Positions 1-12,833 of a DNA stretch of 64,000 nucleotides are shown piece after piece. The notes beneath the pieces are model-generated. The model worked only from the letters and a program-made list of their open reading frames with translations. It ran no database searches and was not told the origin of the DNA. This stretch comes from Shinisaurus crocodilurus. Taxonomy: Eukaryota > Chordata > Lepidosauria > Squamata > Shinisauridae. The stretch covers positions 156,023,278-156,087,277 of the forward strand of contig CM037879.1 in NCBI GenBank assembly GCA_021292165.1. Direction: 5' to 3'. How positions within the stretch are numbered: position 1 is the stretch's first letter; each line of letters starts with the position of its first letter. The translations under genes were made by a program, and so were the position numbers.

Positions 1-566
1 CATGTGAGCAGTCTATGCTGTATCTGTATATCTGTAAATTAATTAAGCCTTACCAGTTTGCCTTTCCATGAAAAAAGATGGTTTGTTGCAGTAGTGAATT
101 TTGGGAGCTGCCATGTCCCCATTTTGTGAAAGGGCTCATGACAATTTCTCAGAAATGTGCCCCCAAAGCTGGAAACCCCTGCTGTAATGGTTGTGGCTGG
201 TATCGCATAGCCAGCATTCATGACAATACCTTTGAACACTTATGCCCACACACACGGGATGCATATCTCAGACAGAGAGCATTCAGTTCTAGAATCAAAA
301 ACCCAAGACATTGGGCTTGGTTTTACACATGTGAGAATTCAGGCAAAAGGGGAGGGTTATTGGGGAACATAAAAATGTTTCATTAGAGCTTCAATAGCTT
401 TAATGGAGATGTGCCTTTTCCAAGCCCCTGCTGCTTTGCCAAAAGGCTACATAAGATAGCCTAAGTAAGCCCACATGTACTCTCTCCCAGGACTTTAAGA
501 TAAACAATGAAGTCCTACTTTGCATTCCAATATTTATGGTTGTGATAATCTGCTAATTTTGAGTGC
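1..566. other. No gene seen
   Basis: Only short spurious open frames on both strands, with no recognisable repeat or splice-flanked coding block. Probably intronic or intergenic sequence. Confidence 0.5.
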
Positions 567-3141
567 ATACTGCTGCAGTTGGGTGGCCGGGACAGTGTAG
601 CGATTTTGTTGGTGTACCATCCACTCCACTGCTCAACAGTCTTCCTTCCTGAGCTAGCCGGGGCAATCTCAGAGCTGGCACTGGCTAACTCCAGGCTTAA
701 TGTTCTAGAATATTTCAACATTCATACTGAGGTCGCTCAGTCAGGAGAGGCTTGTGGATTTCATATCCACCATGGCAACCATGGACCTGTCCCAACTAGT
801 ATCTGGCCCTATGCATGCAGCAGGGCACACTCTCGATTTGGTATTCTGCTCTGGTGGAGTTCATCCCCTGAAAATGGAGGAGTTATATGTGACTCTGTTG
901 TCATGGACAGATCACTATCTGGTTAATTTTGGATTGTCTGCCAGTACAGACCTCCACAGGGGTGGAGGACCGGTTAGAATGATCCGCCCCAGGCACCTGA
1001 TGGATCTGAATGGTTTCCTGAATGCGCTTGGGGATTTTCCTGCCTCGTGTGTTGGTGGTACTGTTGAAGCCCTGACTGATCTTTGGAATAGAGAAATGGC
1101 CCAGGCCATTGACACTATCGCTCCTCAGTGCGCTCTCCCTCCTGGTAGAGCCAGGTCAGCTCCTTGGTTTAACAGGGAACTGAGGAAAATGGAACAGGAG
1201 GGATGTCAGTTATAGAGCTGTAGGAGAAGAACTCAGGATGAATATGACCAAACATGGGTAAAAGACCTTTTGCAGTGAGGACCACAAAGAAAACTCATAT
1301 TTCTACCACCATCACATCCACACACAATAGATCGGCAATGCTTTTCTGTACTGTGCAAGGCCTCCTTCTACAGGATGTTGGAGAGGGGGAGCCAGAGCAG
1401 TCAGTGGCTCGCTGTGAACGACTTGCTTCGTTCTTTGCAGATAAAAGTTGCTTAGATTCACCTTGACCTGGGCTCCAATATGGGGCAGATCAGAGTGATG
1501 TAAGCATGGCAACCACTTGTCCAGTTGTTTTGGATTCTTTTCAGCCTGTGAATCTTGAGGATGCACACAGGGTTTCTGGAGAGGTGACGGTCACCACCTG
1601 TGTACTCAACCCTTGCCCTTCTTGGCTGATTAAATCGGCTGAAGAGGGACTGATGCTGTGGCTAAGGGAAGTGATTCATGCCTCTTTGCAGGAGGGGGTT
1701 GTTCCCGCTTGCTTAAAAATGGCAGTAATAAGACCTTGATTAAAGAAGCCTTCCCTTGACCCAGCAGATCTGTCTAACTATGGGCCAGTCTCAGATGTAC
1801 CATTCTTGGTTAAGGCGATTGAGAAGGTTATGGCATTACAATTCCAGATGCATCTGGATGAAATTGATTATCCTGACCCATTTCAATCAGACTTTCAACC
1901 GGGATATGGGACCGAGACTGCTTTGGTCACCTTGGCAGATGACCTATGCCGGGAACTAGATGGGGGAGCATGACCGTAATAGTTCTCTTGGACCTCTCAG
2001 TGGCTTTCAATACCATCGACCATGGTAGCCTTCTGGACTTTCTGGCGGTGCTGGTCTTTTGGGGTGCTGCTCTGTGGTGGTCCGGTTCTTTCTGTCAGGC
2101 CACATGCAGAACGTAGTGCTGGGGGATTACTGTTCAACTCCTTGGCCATAGGCCTGTGGTGTTCCATAGGGTTCTATCTTCTCCCCCATTTTGTTTAATA
2201 TCTTCATCAGGGTCAGGCCTGGTTATTACTTGGATGGGAGACCCCTCCTCCAGTTTCCTGCATTGAGCAGGGGCTTGGACTCGATAGCCTTGTAGGCTCC
2301 TTCCAACTCTATGATCTATGAAATCTATGAAACCGCTGGGAGAGGTCATTCAGAGATTTGCAGTGAGGTGCCATCAATATGCTGATGATGCCCAACTCTA
2401 TTGCTCTTTGTCACCTAACACCAAGGAAGCATTTGAAACCCTTGAACATTGCGTGGGTTTGATAATGGGCTGAATGAGGGTAAACAGGCTGAAGTTAAAC
2501 CCAGACAAGACAGAGGTGTTGTTGGTCAGTAGAAAGCCTGACTCGGGGACTGGAATTCAACCTGTTCTGGAAAGGGTTGCGCTCCCCCGAAGTATCAGGT
2601 CCATAGCTTGGCAGAGCTCCTTGATCCTATGCTGTCCCTGGATCTTCAGGTGGTGGTGGTGGCGGCGGCAAGGAGTCAATTTGCATAATTATGCTTAGTG
2701 CTCCAGCTGCAACCTTTCCTGAATCCGTCTGATTTGGCACCAGTTATTCATGTCTTAATCGTTAAAGCCCTAAACAGCTTAGGACCTGGCTATCTAAGAG
2801 ACCATTTGTCCTGCAGTGAACCTGCCCAAGTATTACGATCTGCAGGAGGCCCTTTTGCAGAGACCTGTTTGACGGACATACGTGAAAGGGATTTCTCCTG
2901 TGTTGCTCCCAAACTGTGGAATTATTATTCACCCCCAATCTCTTGGCCTTTAGAAAGGGTGTAAAGAGACACATCTTTCCAATTTAGCCTTTTAAAATGT
3001 GTACCGTAGTTTTTAATGTTTTAATGTTCCTGTTTTTATTGTTGCAGGGTTTTATTGTTTAAACTACTGTACACTGCCTTGATGGCTTTTTCGCAGATAA
3101 GGTGGTATATACCGGTAAATGTTAAAAATAAATAGATAGAT
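567..3141 (+). mobile_element. L2-clade LINE, old and degraded, split by a SINE
   Basis: Remains of a non-LTR retrotransposon ORF2 read on the plus strand through many frameshifts and stops. In order it shows the end of the endonuclease domain (a degraded GDFN-H-like block near 700-720, then GHTLDLVF near 825-845 and a TDHYLV block near 905-925), reverse-transcriptase motif A (LLDLSVAFNTIDH near 1985-2022), the catalytic QYADD at 2375-2389, and LKLNPDKTEVLLV near 2490-2530. The 3' part ends near 3141 in an AATAGATAG-type tail. A 5S-headed SINE interrupts it at 2207-2330. The same LKLNP(D/N)KTEVLLV block occurs in the younger L2 at 41,934, which supports the clade call. It is dead: every domain is frame-broken and the GDFN block has lost its G and D. 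Confidence 0.85.
2207..2330 (+). mobile_element. SINE with 5S rRNA-like head and CR1-like tail (5'-truncated)
   Basis: Starts inside the 5S-like part (GGTCAGGCCTGGTTATTAC, then TTGGATGGGAGACC, matching the internal promoter region of vertebrate 5S rRNA) and ends in the tail TTCCAACTCTATGATCTATG. It sits between two L2 coding blocks that join naturally when it is removed, so it inserted after the L2. Confidence 0.8.
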
Positions 3142-5552
3142 AGCATGTAGCAGGCATCTCTCTCAGTTATGGTGCTGTCTTTCTTTGGAACTCTTAACAA
3201 AAGAGTTCCAATTGCTCCCCCAGCCCCCCCCATATATATTTTGTTATCAGCTTAATATGCTTCTATTTTGAAAAGCATTTGGCACTTACTGTTGAGGTAC
3301 AGACAGCTGTTTTAAGTCTTCTGGCTGATGGTTGCTGTTTTCACAGCTGCAGTTTTATGCTGTATCTTTTTCTTCTTCAGTGGGTTTTGAGATGGTATAT
3401 ATATATATATATATATATAGTTTTCTATGTCACTTTGATATCAAAGACAGGAAAGTGACACTTAAATTATGTAGATAGGGTGCTTCAACCTGAAACCCAG
3501 TGCTAAAGCCAGGATTAGCTTTAAATTGCCTCCAGTGAAATGCCCCCACCCACATTCCAGTGGTGTTAATTACTACAGTCTCTGCAAGTTGATCTTCTGT
3601 GTGGATAACAGTGAAAATCTTCTGTCCTCGCTGCATTTCCTAGTATGTTTCTGCCTTATCCTCCACTCTTCCTTTTAGGGTACAGATGTTTAATATTACT
3701 GACGCAAAAACTGTCCTTATCAATTGGATTGAACAGAAGATGTGTGATCATTTTGGCAGCTGGCAAGGCAGCGAGCGCACAGATAGGAAGGAGGCCTTCC
3801 ATCTTCTGCACACCCTGCAGATCTCCACTGGTCAGACCATGTGTACATGGAGATATGTCCCAGGAGTACCTAATAGGAGCAGCCAGAGCAACCCTACTCA
3901 AGCAGAGAAAAACATGACGAGTGGTGTTGCTCTGACAGCAGGCTGGGTGAGAAAACCTGAGATAAAGAAGGGAGAAACTTTGTCCCTCTTTTCCCTTATC
4001 CATGTATGCCTCTACAAAACTGTTGCTACTGCCAATTACTGAACCTGGAAATTCCATGGGCTGCATGACTTCTCACTTGCAGTTTTCAGCAAACTTTATC
4101 TAGAAGTAGATCTAACCAAGTGCTCATGGTTGTTTTGGAGAATGAAGGCACACCCAGCTATTCTGCCAATCTACCTCCCTCCCCTATCTATATGCTAGTT
4201 AGGGATCGAGGGATCACTCTAATTCCAGTCAGTGCCAGATTTATTTGTGTTCAGCTCATAAGTCCGTTCCTGCATCAGTATGTGAGGTTTTTAATTAAAA
4301 AATGCACAGAAATTCATATTCAAATACTTAGTTAAATGTGCTTGTAATATGCATTTTATCCTTAAAATACACATTTCTTACGTTTTTCTGAGCTGAGAAC
4401 TGTATTACAAAATTGAAGGGTAACTGCATTCTGATATGTGTATTAGTCCAGAAAGTGTGAATTAGGTCAGTTTGTTTCAAAATGTGGACTGAATGAAATC
4501 CTTGCGCATTCCTAATGCTATTTACTGAGAAAGTCCCAGCACCTTAAAAACTAATGTGTTTTCTGTTATCTATGAGACTTTTGAGTGCGCACTTTGCCCC
4601 AACACTATTTTTCTGCAAGAGTCCCTAGTAAGACATTTATCAAAAGCAATATGAGGATTTGATTAATTTATGAATACTGAATAGGTTATGTATGTTTGTG
4701 AATGTACACTCTCCCCCTAATTTAAAAACATATTAGCCTTGAACCAGTGGTGTGAATCCAAGGCTCCCACATACCAACAGAGTTTTGTGAGATCAGGGTC
4801 CACCCCATTCACCTTCAAGAACACATAATTATGTAGAAGCCTCTAATTATATGGAGATCCACATGTGAACACAGCCCCATAAAGTTTTGGATTAGGGAAT
4901 GTGGATTTATATATACCGTAAATCAAATGCACAAAGCTAGATTCACAAAACATACCTAAAAATCCTTATTGGTATGCTTCCTAAGAAAGCATTTGATACA
5001 CTGAGTAATTTCTTACCTGGAAATATATTTCTTCTGAATCAGGTTCAATAATCTGCAACAATAATCTGCAACAATGGAATTTGGTAGTCAGTAACTGCCT
5101 CATACAGAACTCAGGTTTACATATATACAGATATAAACACCCTGCTCAAACAACTGTCCCTTTACCTTCACAAGGTTGCATCTTCTCCTGGTTCCTTTTG
5201 GGCTCCTTAGAGATTCCTATGGTCTGCCGTACTAAAGCTGGCAGCAGAGGAGGAGTGGCAGAGGTGATTTTTGCCTCTCTGTCCTCTGATCTTTTCAGCC
5301 TGTCTATTGAGGACATTTCAGAGGGGAGGAAAGGATGCTGGAGGAGGAGCAGGATAAATCGTATTCTGCCTTCTCCGGTCTCCTCCCCTCTCCACCCACC
5401 AGAAAGCCCCCTTTTCCCCCAGGTCGATTTTTTTACCTCAGAGAGGCAGCCAGCTTCTCTGCGCTGGCTGCAGGAGGTTGGGGGTTGGATCTCCGACTCC
5501 CCCTTCTGAGGTCAGAGCACTGTCTCTGAACTCATAGGGGGGAATCCAAGCC
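3142..5552. other. No gene seen; holds an (AT)n run
   Basis: AT-rich, apparently low-copy sequence with only short chance open frames. It contains an (AT)n microsatellite at about 3395-3419. No splice-flanked coding block could be supported. Confidence 0.45.
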
Positions 5553-5593
5553 ATCCTATGGTCCCTGGGACACTTGCCTAGGGACCATAGGAT
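5553..5593. repeat. Short hairpin (17-bp arms)
   Basis: Arms 5553-5569 and 5577-5593 are complementary (core TCCTATGGTCCCT) with one mismatch and a 7-base loop. A related ATCCTATTGTCCCTGGGA stretch occurs near 8174, so this is probably a remnant of a foldback repeat. Confidence 0.5.
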
Positions 5594-5863
5594 TGTGCTC
5601 TTAAAATCCTAATTACTACCACTAAATGTCAGGATTTACCAAATTTATGACACTGTGACACATGTGTAGATAGAAAGCACATTCTCATTTTTATCACCAA
5701 TTAATAAGGAGTGTGTGTGTGTTTTGCCCAGAAAGATCAAAATTTCAAATCAAGTCTCAGCTTGCAATACTTCATCTATATTCCCAGCCCTTTGAAAAAA
5801 AATCAAACACAACCACCTTAAATGCCCCTTAGTTCCTCCTGTCTCCCTCATTATGTAAGTTTT

Positions 5864-6140
5864 AGACCTGGTTCACATGTAACGACAACCCAGAGTACAG
5901 GTTGAGTATGAGTTGCTATTGAATAGAGGACTGTCATTACGTGCACTGCAAACCCTGCCCTATTGTTTAACTATGGGTTGTTAACTATGTACAACCCAGG
6001 AATAGAACTCATGGTTTGCTGTTGGGTTCTGAACTCTGGGCTGTTTGTGCTTAACAACCCACAGTTAAACCATAGTGCAGGGTTCACATGTAATGACAAC
6101 CCATACTTGAATCGTTTTGATGTTACGTGAAAACAAGACC
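5864..6140. mobile_element. Foldback miniature DNA transposon
   Basis: Ends are imperfect inverted repeats (GACCTGGTTCACATGTAACG at the left, complement of TGTTACGTGAAAACAAGACC at the right). Internal arms also pair (5949-5985 with about 6049-6085, around AACTATGGGTTGTTAA). No coding capacity. Superfamily not resolved. Confidence 0.55.
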
Positions 6141-6719
6141 AACTCTGTTTATGGTAACCCAAGTACCCATCCATCTTTGGGACTTTTCTAGATTCTCTCC
6201 AATGAAACCAGAGCTAGACGTTTACAGCATCAATTACAGCCAAGCAAAAGTAGGAGTGCCACATTTAATAACAAGTTCAAGTATAGTGAAACTTTTCAGA
6301 GAAACTTCATTTTAACCTCTCAGTCATACTCAATCTTTCTGCAGACACAAGTTTTGTTTTGTTTTGAAAATCGGAATATATGAATATATTGAAAGAGATC
6401 TTGAATGCTTAATACTTTCAGATTGAAAAGCTATTCAGAGCCATCCATTCAGAGGCGCTCCTCCCATGTTCAGAAGAAGAAATTTAATTTTTCCAGATAC
6501 TCTGCCTTCTATTTGAGTGACCTGAGGATTGCAGAAGTCTGGGGTTGGCTGGGGGAGGGGAAATTGTATAAAGCATTAATCATGAATAGAAGTATGAGCA
6601 CCCACAGATGTTTTTAAAAGCTCCTCTTCAACTGGATGTAAGTGGGTGTGACAATCATAAAAAGCCATTCCCAAAACTTTTCCCAAGGCTGTGCCAACCA
6701 ATTCAGTCTCAAATACAGA
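6141..6719. other. No gene seen
   Basis: No recognised repeat or coding signal between the foldback element and the mariner-type element. Confidence 0.4.
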
Positions 6720-6972
6720 TACAGTCATGCCTTGGATTGAGAGCATAATTCGTTCCGGAACCGTTTTGTAATCCAAAACACTCTTATATCAAAGCGAGGC
6801 TCTGGCGGGCGTGAGCGGGGCCGATTTCGGCCCGCTTGAGGCGAGCGGTTACATCCCTACACTTGTCTTGCAAGACCTTGCTTGTTTATCAAGTCAAAAA
6901 AATTTAAATTTTTTTGCTTGTCTTGCAAAAGGCTCTCAAACCAAGTTACTTGCAATCCAAGGTATTACTGTA
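6720..6972. mobile_element. Mariner-type miniature element (copy 1)
   Basis: A 253-bp non-autonomous DNA element bounded by TA dinucleotides, with termini CAGTCATGCCTTGGATTG and the complement of AATCCAAGGTATTACTG. An ATTCGTTCCGGAACC block lies inside the left end, and the core is GC-rich (CTCTGGCGGGC). The TA flanks and terminal design point to the Tc1/mariner superfamily. Four relatives lie at 30,529, 35,263, 38,551 and 53,532. Confidence 0.75.
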
Positions 6973-7557
6973 TTTTATAAAGTACATACCGGTAACTGTA
7001 CACAACATAAAATTAAAGACACAGGCCCTGCCCTCAAACTTACAATTTAAGAAATGAGACACTGACTGATCTTTCTGTGAGGCATCCAGTCGAAGTACTT
7101 TTAAAAAATGAATTGCAAAACTTCTGTGCCTGTTTTTTTTAAAAAAATTAAAAAAAAAAAAATCTCAGGATTCTATGTCCCTTAGGTTACTGAGAGTCAG
7201 CCCTTTCTGTGGCTATCTTTCCCCAAGTGTGTCGTAAATTACGCACTTCCAAATCCACAGACTATGATGCCAATTATAAGAAAGATAGCTTCACTATACA
7301 ATTCTCCCCACCACCACCACCACCCCGGCCACTTCTCAGAACTGAAGTAGTTCCAAAACAAGAAGGGCAAATTTCTATATGACTACTACCCCAATCTGAT
7401 CCTGCCTGTCAGCATTTACTACAGGCAAAGTGATCGCAAAATCAGTGAAACTGGCTAGGAGCAGGACAGGAGAAATCCAGACTTACTTTAGTGGGGAAAA
7501 ACAGGAAACCAATCTTTCCAAGTCATGGTGCATTTTGCAAACCATGACAGTTCCCAG
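6973..7557. other. No gene seen; low-complexity A/T runs and (CAC)n
   Basis: Holds T/A homopolymer runs at about 7133-7162 and a short (CAC)n at about 7311-7324. No coding signal. Confidence 0.45.
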
Positions 7558-8819
7558 CAGTGTGGATAAAAATCAATGATTTAATTTTTTTAAATCAAAT
7601 CGGATTGTTTCATTTAAATTGATTTTGCCTTTAAAAGATGTAAATACTATGGGCAATATCCAACAGTGACCGGCCGCATGTGGCAGTCCTGCCAATCCTG
7701 TTGTGCAAGTGGCCCACACCGCTTGCGCAACAGCGATTTAGCATTTCCGGGGGCAATGGTGAGGGATCATGGGAGTTCTAGGCCAAAACATCTGGAGGAA
7801 CACAATTTTCCCACTCTGTCATAAAGAAAAAACTTGTTTAATATTAAACCATCTGAATATAAGCATGTTAGCCCTACAGTAAATCTCTAAACTGAATCAA
7901 TGCCTTCTACCACATAGACTGAGTTAAAGAAAACTTTTCTGTGTAAATGAAAAAAAAAATTTGATCATTACTCAAAAGTAATGCCTTGGCTATTGGTCAT
8001 AAGAAAAACCCTACATGGGAATATTTTAAAGACACAACCTGTATAGGTAAAAAAAAAAAAAAAAGGGACAGCGTGCAAAATGTACAAGTACAACTAACAG
8101 ATACAAGGTCTGGTTGTAAGAATGAAACAACACTGTAAATAATACCATATTTAGTTGTAAATTAACATGGGCTGTAATCCTATTGTCCCTGGGAAGGCAT
8201 CCCAGAGATCCCAGGAGTTTTCAGATCTCCAGTTCTGAGGGTGGCAGAGAGGGCAATCCGACCTGTGATACCCTCTCCCAGCTCCCATGGAAACCTCAAC
8301 AGGTCTTAACTCAATAAGTAGATAAGTACAAAATAAGTAGATCAGGAGGCATCTTGTGGACATGCCTCCCATGGCCCCAACACACCCCACAATAGCAGGG
8401 GAAGGGTGGGGGGAGAACTACACCAGCCCTGGAGCTGGCATAGTTCATTTCCCCCTTGACATCAATGGGAGGGAAACAGTTAAAGAAGGGCTGGGAAGAA
8501 GCCCAACAGGGCTTTGGATTCTTCAGAGGCTGCTCAGAGCAATCCACCCCAAACAGCACCATTGTTTAGGAAATATCTGAAGTAGTAATAGGAAACTTGA
8601 TTTAAATCACTGAGTTAAAGGTCTTTTTTCTTGCTGTTTTAAATAAGGATTGAAATCACAGATAGGGAGCTTGTGGCCCTACAAATGTTGTTGGACTACA
8701 ACTCCCATCATCCCTGATAATTGAGTGTGCTGACTAGGGCTGGTGGGAGTTGGAGTCCAATGTCATCTGGAGAGCTCCCACCTCTAATTTAAATAATTGA
8801 TTTAAATCAATCCACCCTG
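7558..8819. mobile_element. Probable DNA transposon with TGGAT...ATCCA ends, carrying other repeats
   Basis: The left end CAGTGTGGATAAAAATCAAT and the right end (complement of ATTTAAATCAATCCACCCTG) form imperfect terminal inverted repeats rich in GATTTAAATC. The interior appears to hold younger insertions, among them a hAT-like foldback at about 8669-8787 and part of another at about 7755-7800. No matching 8-bp target duplication was seen, so hAT membership is only a guess. Confidence 0.45.
8669..8787. mobile_element. hAT-like foldback element (ACAACTCCCAT family), degraded
   Basis: Left arm ATGTTGTTGGACTACAACTC pairs imperfectly with the right arm GGGAGTTGGAGTCCAATGTC across a short spacer. 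Same family as the copies at 18,259, 27,422, 29,954, 43,329 and 50,497. Confidence 0.6.
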
Positions 8820-9795
8820 ATTTCTAAAATAGTTAAAACCATAACTATTCCAGAAAAAATGAGTGATGGAGGGTAAAGACTTTGTAGGAACAGAAGTAAC
8901 TAAGAAGAATGTATCTAACTGGTGTGATCTTACTTACCTCTACAGAGATTCTCCAAAGCCTCCTAGAGATCTGAGAAGTGTGAAACCTGCCAATTTTAAA
9001 TTCATAACGTTAATTTATCATTACTCATTAATTTGTTAAGGAAATACACTATAAGAACAATGCAGTTTAAATAACTTGTCACTCAGATACATGTAATCAA
9101 AGAAACACAATGAAGTTTTATTTGGTGTTTTACTTTTTTACGCAGAGGATGGGCTGACTGAGAGAATGGGAGTGCCCCATGTGGTCCCTACCCCTCCTTC
9201 CATGCAAATTTCCTCCTTGCCTCCCTTTCCACCATTAGCCACAGTCAGCATTACGCCAGCGCCAAGGTTAATACTTCTCATGATGAGCTTTAAACCATTT
9301 TGACAACAGAGATAGAAGCTAGTTTGCAAATCCCTGGTTCAAGCTATGTTGCCTTAATATTTCTAAGAGGTAACCTTGTCAAACGAACTGTGCTGCCCTT
9401 GAACATGCAGCTTGTGTTCAAATCCTTGCTCAACTGTGGGGAATGTTGTTATTTTTCATTCCAAGTTTCCCCTTCTATAAAATAGGAAAATGTATGGCAA
9501 AGTTGTAAGGATGGAAGAGATGACGATTATAATCTTAGGCCTCAGACACCCTTAAAATTCTCCAGATAAGAAGGATGTGGCCTCTTGGTTACATTTCCTC
9601 AGTCTACAAATCAGCTGTTTTATTTCTTATTAGCAAATGGGCAGGCCTTTGTACAGGGTGGAATAGCTCTTCCTTTGACACAGCAAAGCCTTCAAAGTTA
9701 CACAGTCCTCAGACTTGGGACACATTCAAGTGCATCCTGTCCATGTGAAGTCATGGCTTATCGCCCCGAAGGGAGGGGTCTGCTCACTCCATCCC
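8820..9795. other. No gene seen
   Basis: No recognised repeat. Only chance open frames. Confidence 0.4.
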
Positions 9796-10829
9796 TAGGC
9801 TGACCATATTTCCTTGAGACAAAAACGGGACATTGCGGGACGGGGTTATATAATATTCCATATTCATGAAAAAGTAAGACGATAACACTTCTACCTCCAT
9901 GAGCAATGGAAAAATGGACATTACAATGTTGGCATACTACTTTTGATCTATCACTTCACAGTTTGTCCAGTTTAATAAATTTGAATTCCTTCTGGAGATC
10001 GTCATTAAAACTGCAGTTTCGCCTCTTTGTCTTTGGCATTGAAAGGATAGACTTTAAGCTTTAAAAAATAAGAGTTAAAAATATGAAGTTTAAACCACTG
10101 ACAATGAATAACAAAGCCACCGGTTAGCATACAGGCAAAACAAAAACTAACATTACAGCAGAACAGACGCATCTGAGCGAGACCACCGTCACAGACATGT
10201 GCATCCCCACACCCCACTACAGTACATTTACTTTATTGAGTCAGAAGCGCAATGGATTTCTAGTAGGTTCAATGGTGGGGGATCAGTTTGCCAGCCGCCA
10301 ACGCTAAGGAAACAACGATATGAGTACAATGTGGGACTCCAATCATAGTAAATCAGCAAGAATGTGTTCGCTCTGTCTCTTACTAGCAGTGTTCTCTCTC
10401 TGGGCAAGAAGCCTGGCCCTGACTGGATAAAGTAAATGGAACTTCCTCTTTCATCACACTAGTGGTTTTATGCATTGATATAACGTACTAATTAGTAGTC
10501 CTAATAAAGGTATTCCCTTACTGTGACTTGGATTTTTTTTCCCTACTGGACCAAGAAGGCTTCCTTCAATTTTTTGTCTGAGTGGGAAGAATCTCTATGT
10601 AAAGAAGATAACTTTTTCTACCACCTTTGAAATCTAGAAGTACTATTTTGTGGGGTCTTTGAAATATTAAAAAGGCAGTGATTAAAGGGAATGGCTTTCA
10701 TCTTCTGCAGGAACTCCCATAATGTTCTATATTACTCTTTTCTCTCTCTCCCTCTCTCTCTGGCCAGTACTCATATCCGTCTGATCACATCTCGGTTCAC
10801 TCCAAGGAACACAGGAAGTTGCCTTATAC

Positions 10830-11177
10830 CAGTGCTTCTCAAATAGTGGGGCGGGCCCCCCAGGGGGGGCGCGAGGCTCCGTAAAGGGGGGCTCGTTTGA
10901 CCTCAGTTAAAAGTTTTTTTTAATATTGTGTTCCTTTAAATCCTGTGCTCCTTCAAATCTTTTCTGCTACAGTTAATAAAGCTATTCTTTGTTGTAAATT
11001 GATCCACATTTCTTTCTTTTTTTATTCTCTTATACGTTAATAAGGATACAGTGTTATGCAGAGGTGTACTTATAACAATTTTATAGACAAATGATACTAT
11101 TTACAGTCGCGCGGGGGCGCGCGAAATGTTTTCTTCTTCCTAGGGGGGGCATGACAGAAAATAATTGAGAAGCACTG
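10830..11177. mobile_element. hAT element with perfect 8-bp target duplication
   Basis: 348 bp with inverted termini CAGTGCTTCTCAA and TTGAGAAGCACTG, flanked on both sides by CCTTATAC (10,822-10,829 and 11,178-11,185). GC-rich subterminal blocks (GGGGGGGCGCGAGG near the left end) resemble the CAGTG-start hAT families of tetrapods such as SPIN and OC1; that comparison is from memory. It encodes nothing and is nested in the 9796-12,235 element. Confidence 0.85.
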
Positions 11178-11207
11178 CCTTATACAATTCCATCTACCTC
11201 AAGGGGA

Positions 11208-11300
11208 ACAACCACCCTTCCAGATGTTGCTGGACTCCAATTCCCACCAGCCCTTGCCTGCATGGTCAAGGAGAATGGGAGTTGTAGTTGTAGTTCCACC
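11208..11300. mobile_element. hAT-like foldback remnant
   Basis: Left arm CCAGATGTTGCTGGACTCCA with a shortened right arm GGGAGTTGTAGTTGTAG. It is a degraded copy of the ACAACTCCCAT family and lacks its termini. Confidence 0.5.
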
Positions 11301-12235
11301 TTTACCAGGACACCTTGATCAGCTCCTTAAAGATATTTTGCCTCTTTAAGAGCCCTTCCTGCTATCAGGATGACACGTTCCTGCCCTTTGCCTTTCCTTC
11401 CCAGTAACGTGGGATTAGGCCTTAGGCATGTTGTGAAAGCCACTCCAGACAACTGAGTTTAACAATAACTGTTTACTTTGCTAGACCTGGTATGGTAAAT
11501 TCACATTAACTTAGGGTATTTAAACAAATAGAGCTGTTAGACTTCAAAAAGCATGTATAATAGAAATAAAAGAAATAATACCGCAGTTTCCTCTAACCTA
11601 GCTACACTTTCACCTGTAGGCCTTGGTAGAGACTCTGGCTCTGGCTGTTCTGCAGTTTTCAATCTCAGCTTCTCCTGTTCTTGAAGCTTCCCTGCCTCTC
11701 ACTCTCCAATTCCTCTCTCCTCTGTGTCTCTCCAGCTTCCTCTCTCACTCCCTCTCTCACACTGAAGTTCCCCACCACACACTGTCTTTATATACCCTCC
11801 CACATAACTAGGAGGCTACAAACATGTTACCTAAAACTGGGGAATGAAATGAGGGGAAATGAAACTCACAAATGCCCCCTCCCATCAGGAGATATTTGGG
11901 CCTTCAGGCTTCAACCTAACTCAAGCCTGGGTAGGCCTCAATCCTTCACAGTAGTCCAACAAGATCTGGAGGGTCATAGGTTCCCCACGCTTGATCTAGC
12001 TAGCTCATTGTTACCTACACACTGACTGGCCTGGCAGTGGCTCTCCAGGGGTTTACACAGGAGTCTCACCTGGGAATAAACAAGCCGCGTTCAGTTTTTT
12101 ACAAAAAATAAAAAACTATATATAGTTTATTAAAAACGGGACAAAATTGACATTTTTATTAAAAAGAAGGGACGGTTGGGAAATATGAAAAAAAACGGGA
12201 CTGTCCCTTTTAAAACGGTACATATGGTCAGCCTA

Positions 12236-12833
12236 TCCACCCCCCTAAGGGGGCTGCTTCCCAGCAGGGGAGAGAGAAGAGAAGTATAACTTTGTCCCTC
12301 AGCGTAATCCTTCCTGGCTTCAAACTCTATAGACTGAAAAGCTATGCACTGGTTAGGGAAGAGAACTACCTAGTGACTGATGATGGTACTACTGGTGGCT
12401 TCAAACACATGGACACATTTAAATTAATTAAAATTAATTAATGCATTTTAAAAACAAAGTAACTCAGAGGTGCACACCCCTACGGTCCCCTTAGAATACT
12501 CCCACCAGTGACATTAAAGAAAGAAAGCACTATGTAGGGCAAAATAACTTTCAAATATAAAATCTTCCACTCTAATGAGGGGGGGGAAGGAAAGTGGAGG
12601 AGTAATAAGAGGTAAGAAAGTGAGAGCTAAAATCACAGAAGGGGGATGGGAGACGATGGCACAGGAATGATTTCATTAATAGTTATGTAAATGAAATACT
12701 AAATAACAATGTACTATACTAAATATTTAGGACAATATTTCAAAAAAAATATAGAACTGCAAGTGAACATCAGTTTTCCCCAACAACGTGCCCAGTCTCT
12801 GAAGTCAGAACAGATGTGCTTCCTCTTACTTGG
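12236..12833. other. No gene identified; possible 3' UTR of the exon at 12,834
   Basis: Sequence directly downstream (minus strand) of the candidate terminal exon. If that exon is real, the 3' UTR would lie here. No convincing polyadenylation site outside the repeats was singled out. Confidence 0.3.

Larger units (their letters stand above)
9796..12235. mobile_element. Non-autonomous hAT transposon, 2.44 kb, with nested insertions
   Basis: Terminal inverted repeats TAGGCTGACCATAT (9796-9809 and 12,222-12,235) are identical over 14 bp, followed on both sides by AACGGGAC-type blocks. The flanks TCCATCCC (9788-9795) and TCCACCCC (12,236-12,243) match at 7 of 8 positions, which fits the 8-bp target duplication of hAT elements. 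No transposase frame is visible. The interior contains a second hAT at 10,830-11,177 with its own perfect duplication and a foldback arm near 11,208-11,300. Confidence 0.7.

Noticed and set aside
3656..4066. 136-codon minus-strand and 118-codon plus-strand overlapping frames
   Set aside because: They overlap on opposite strands without domains or splice signals; chance open reading.
8938..8992. Minus-strand mini-exon with a strong GTAAGTAAG donor
   Set aside because: About 30 bases between a weak acceptor and the donor, in no fixed frame; too little to support a gene.
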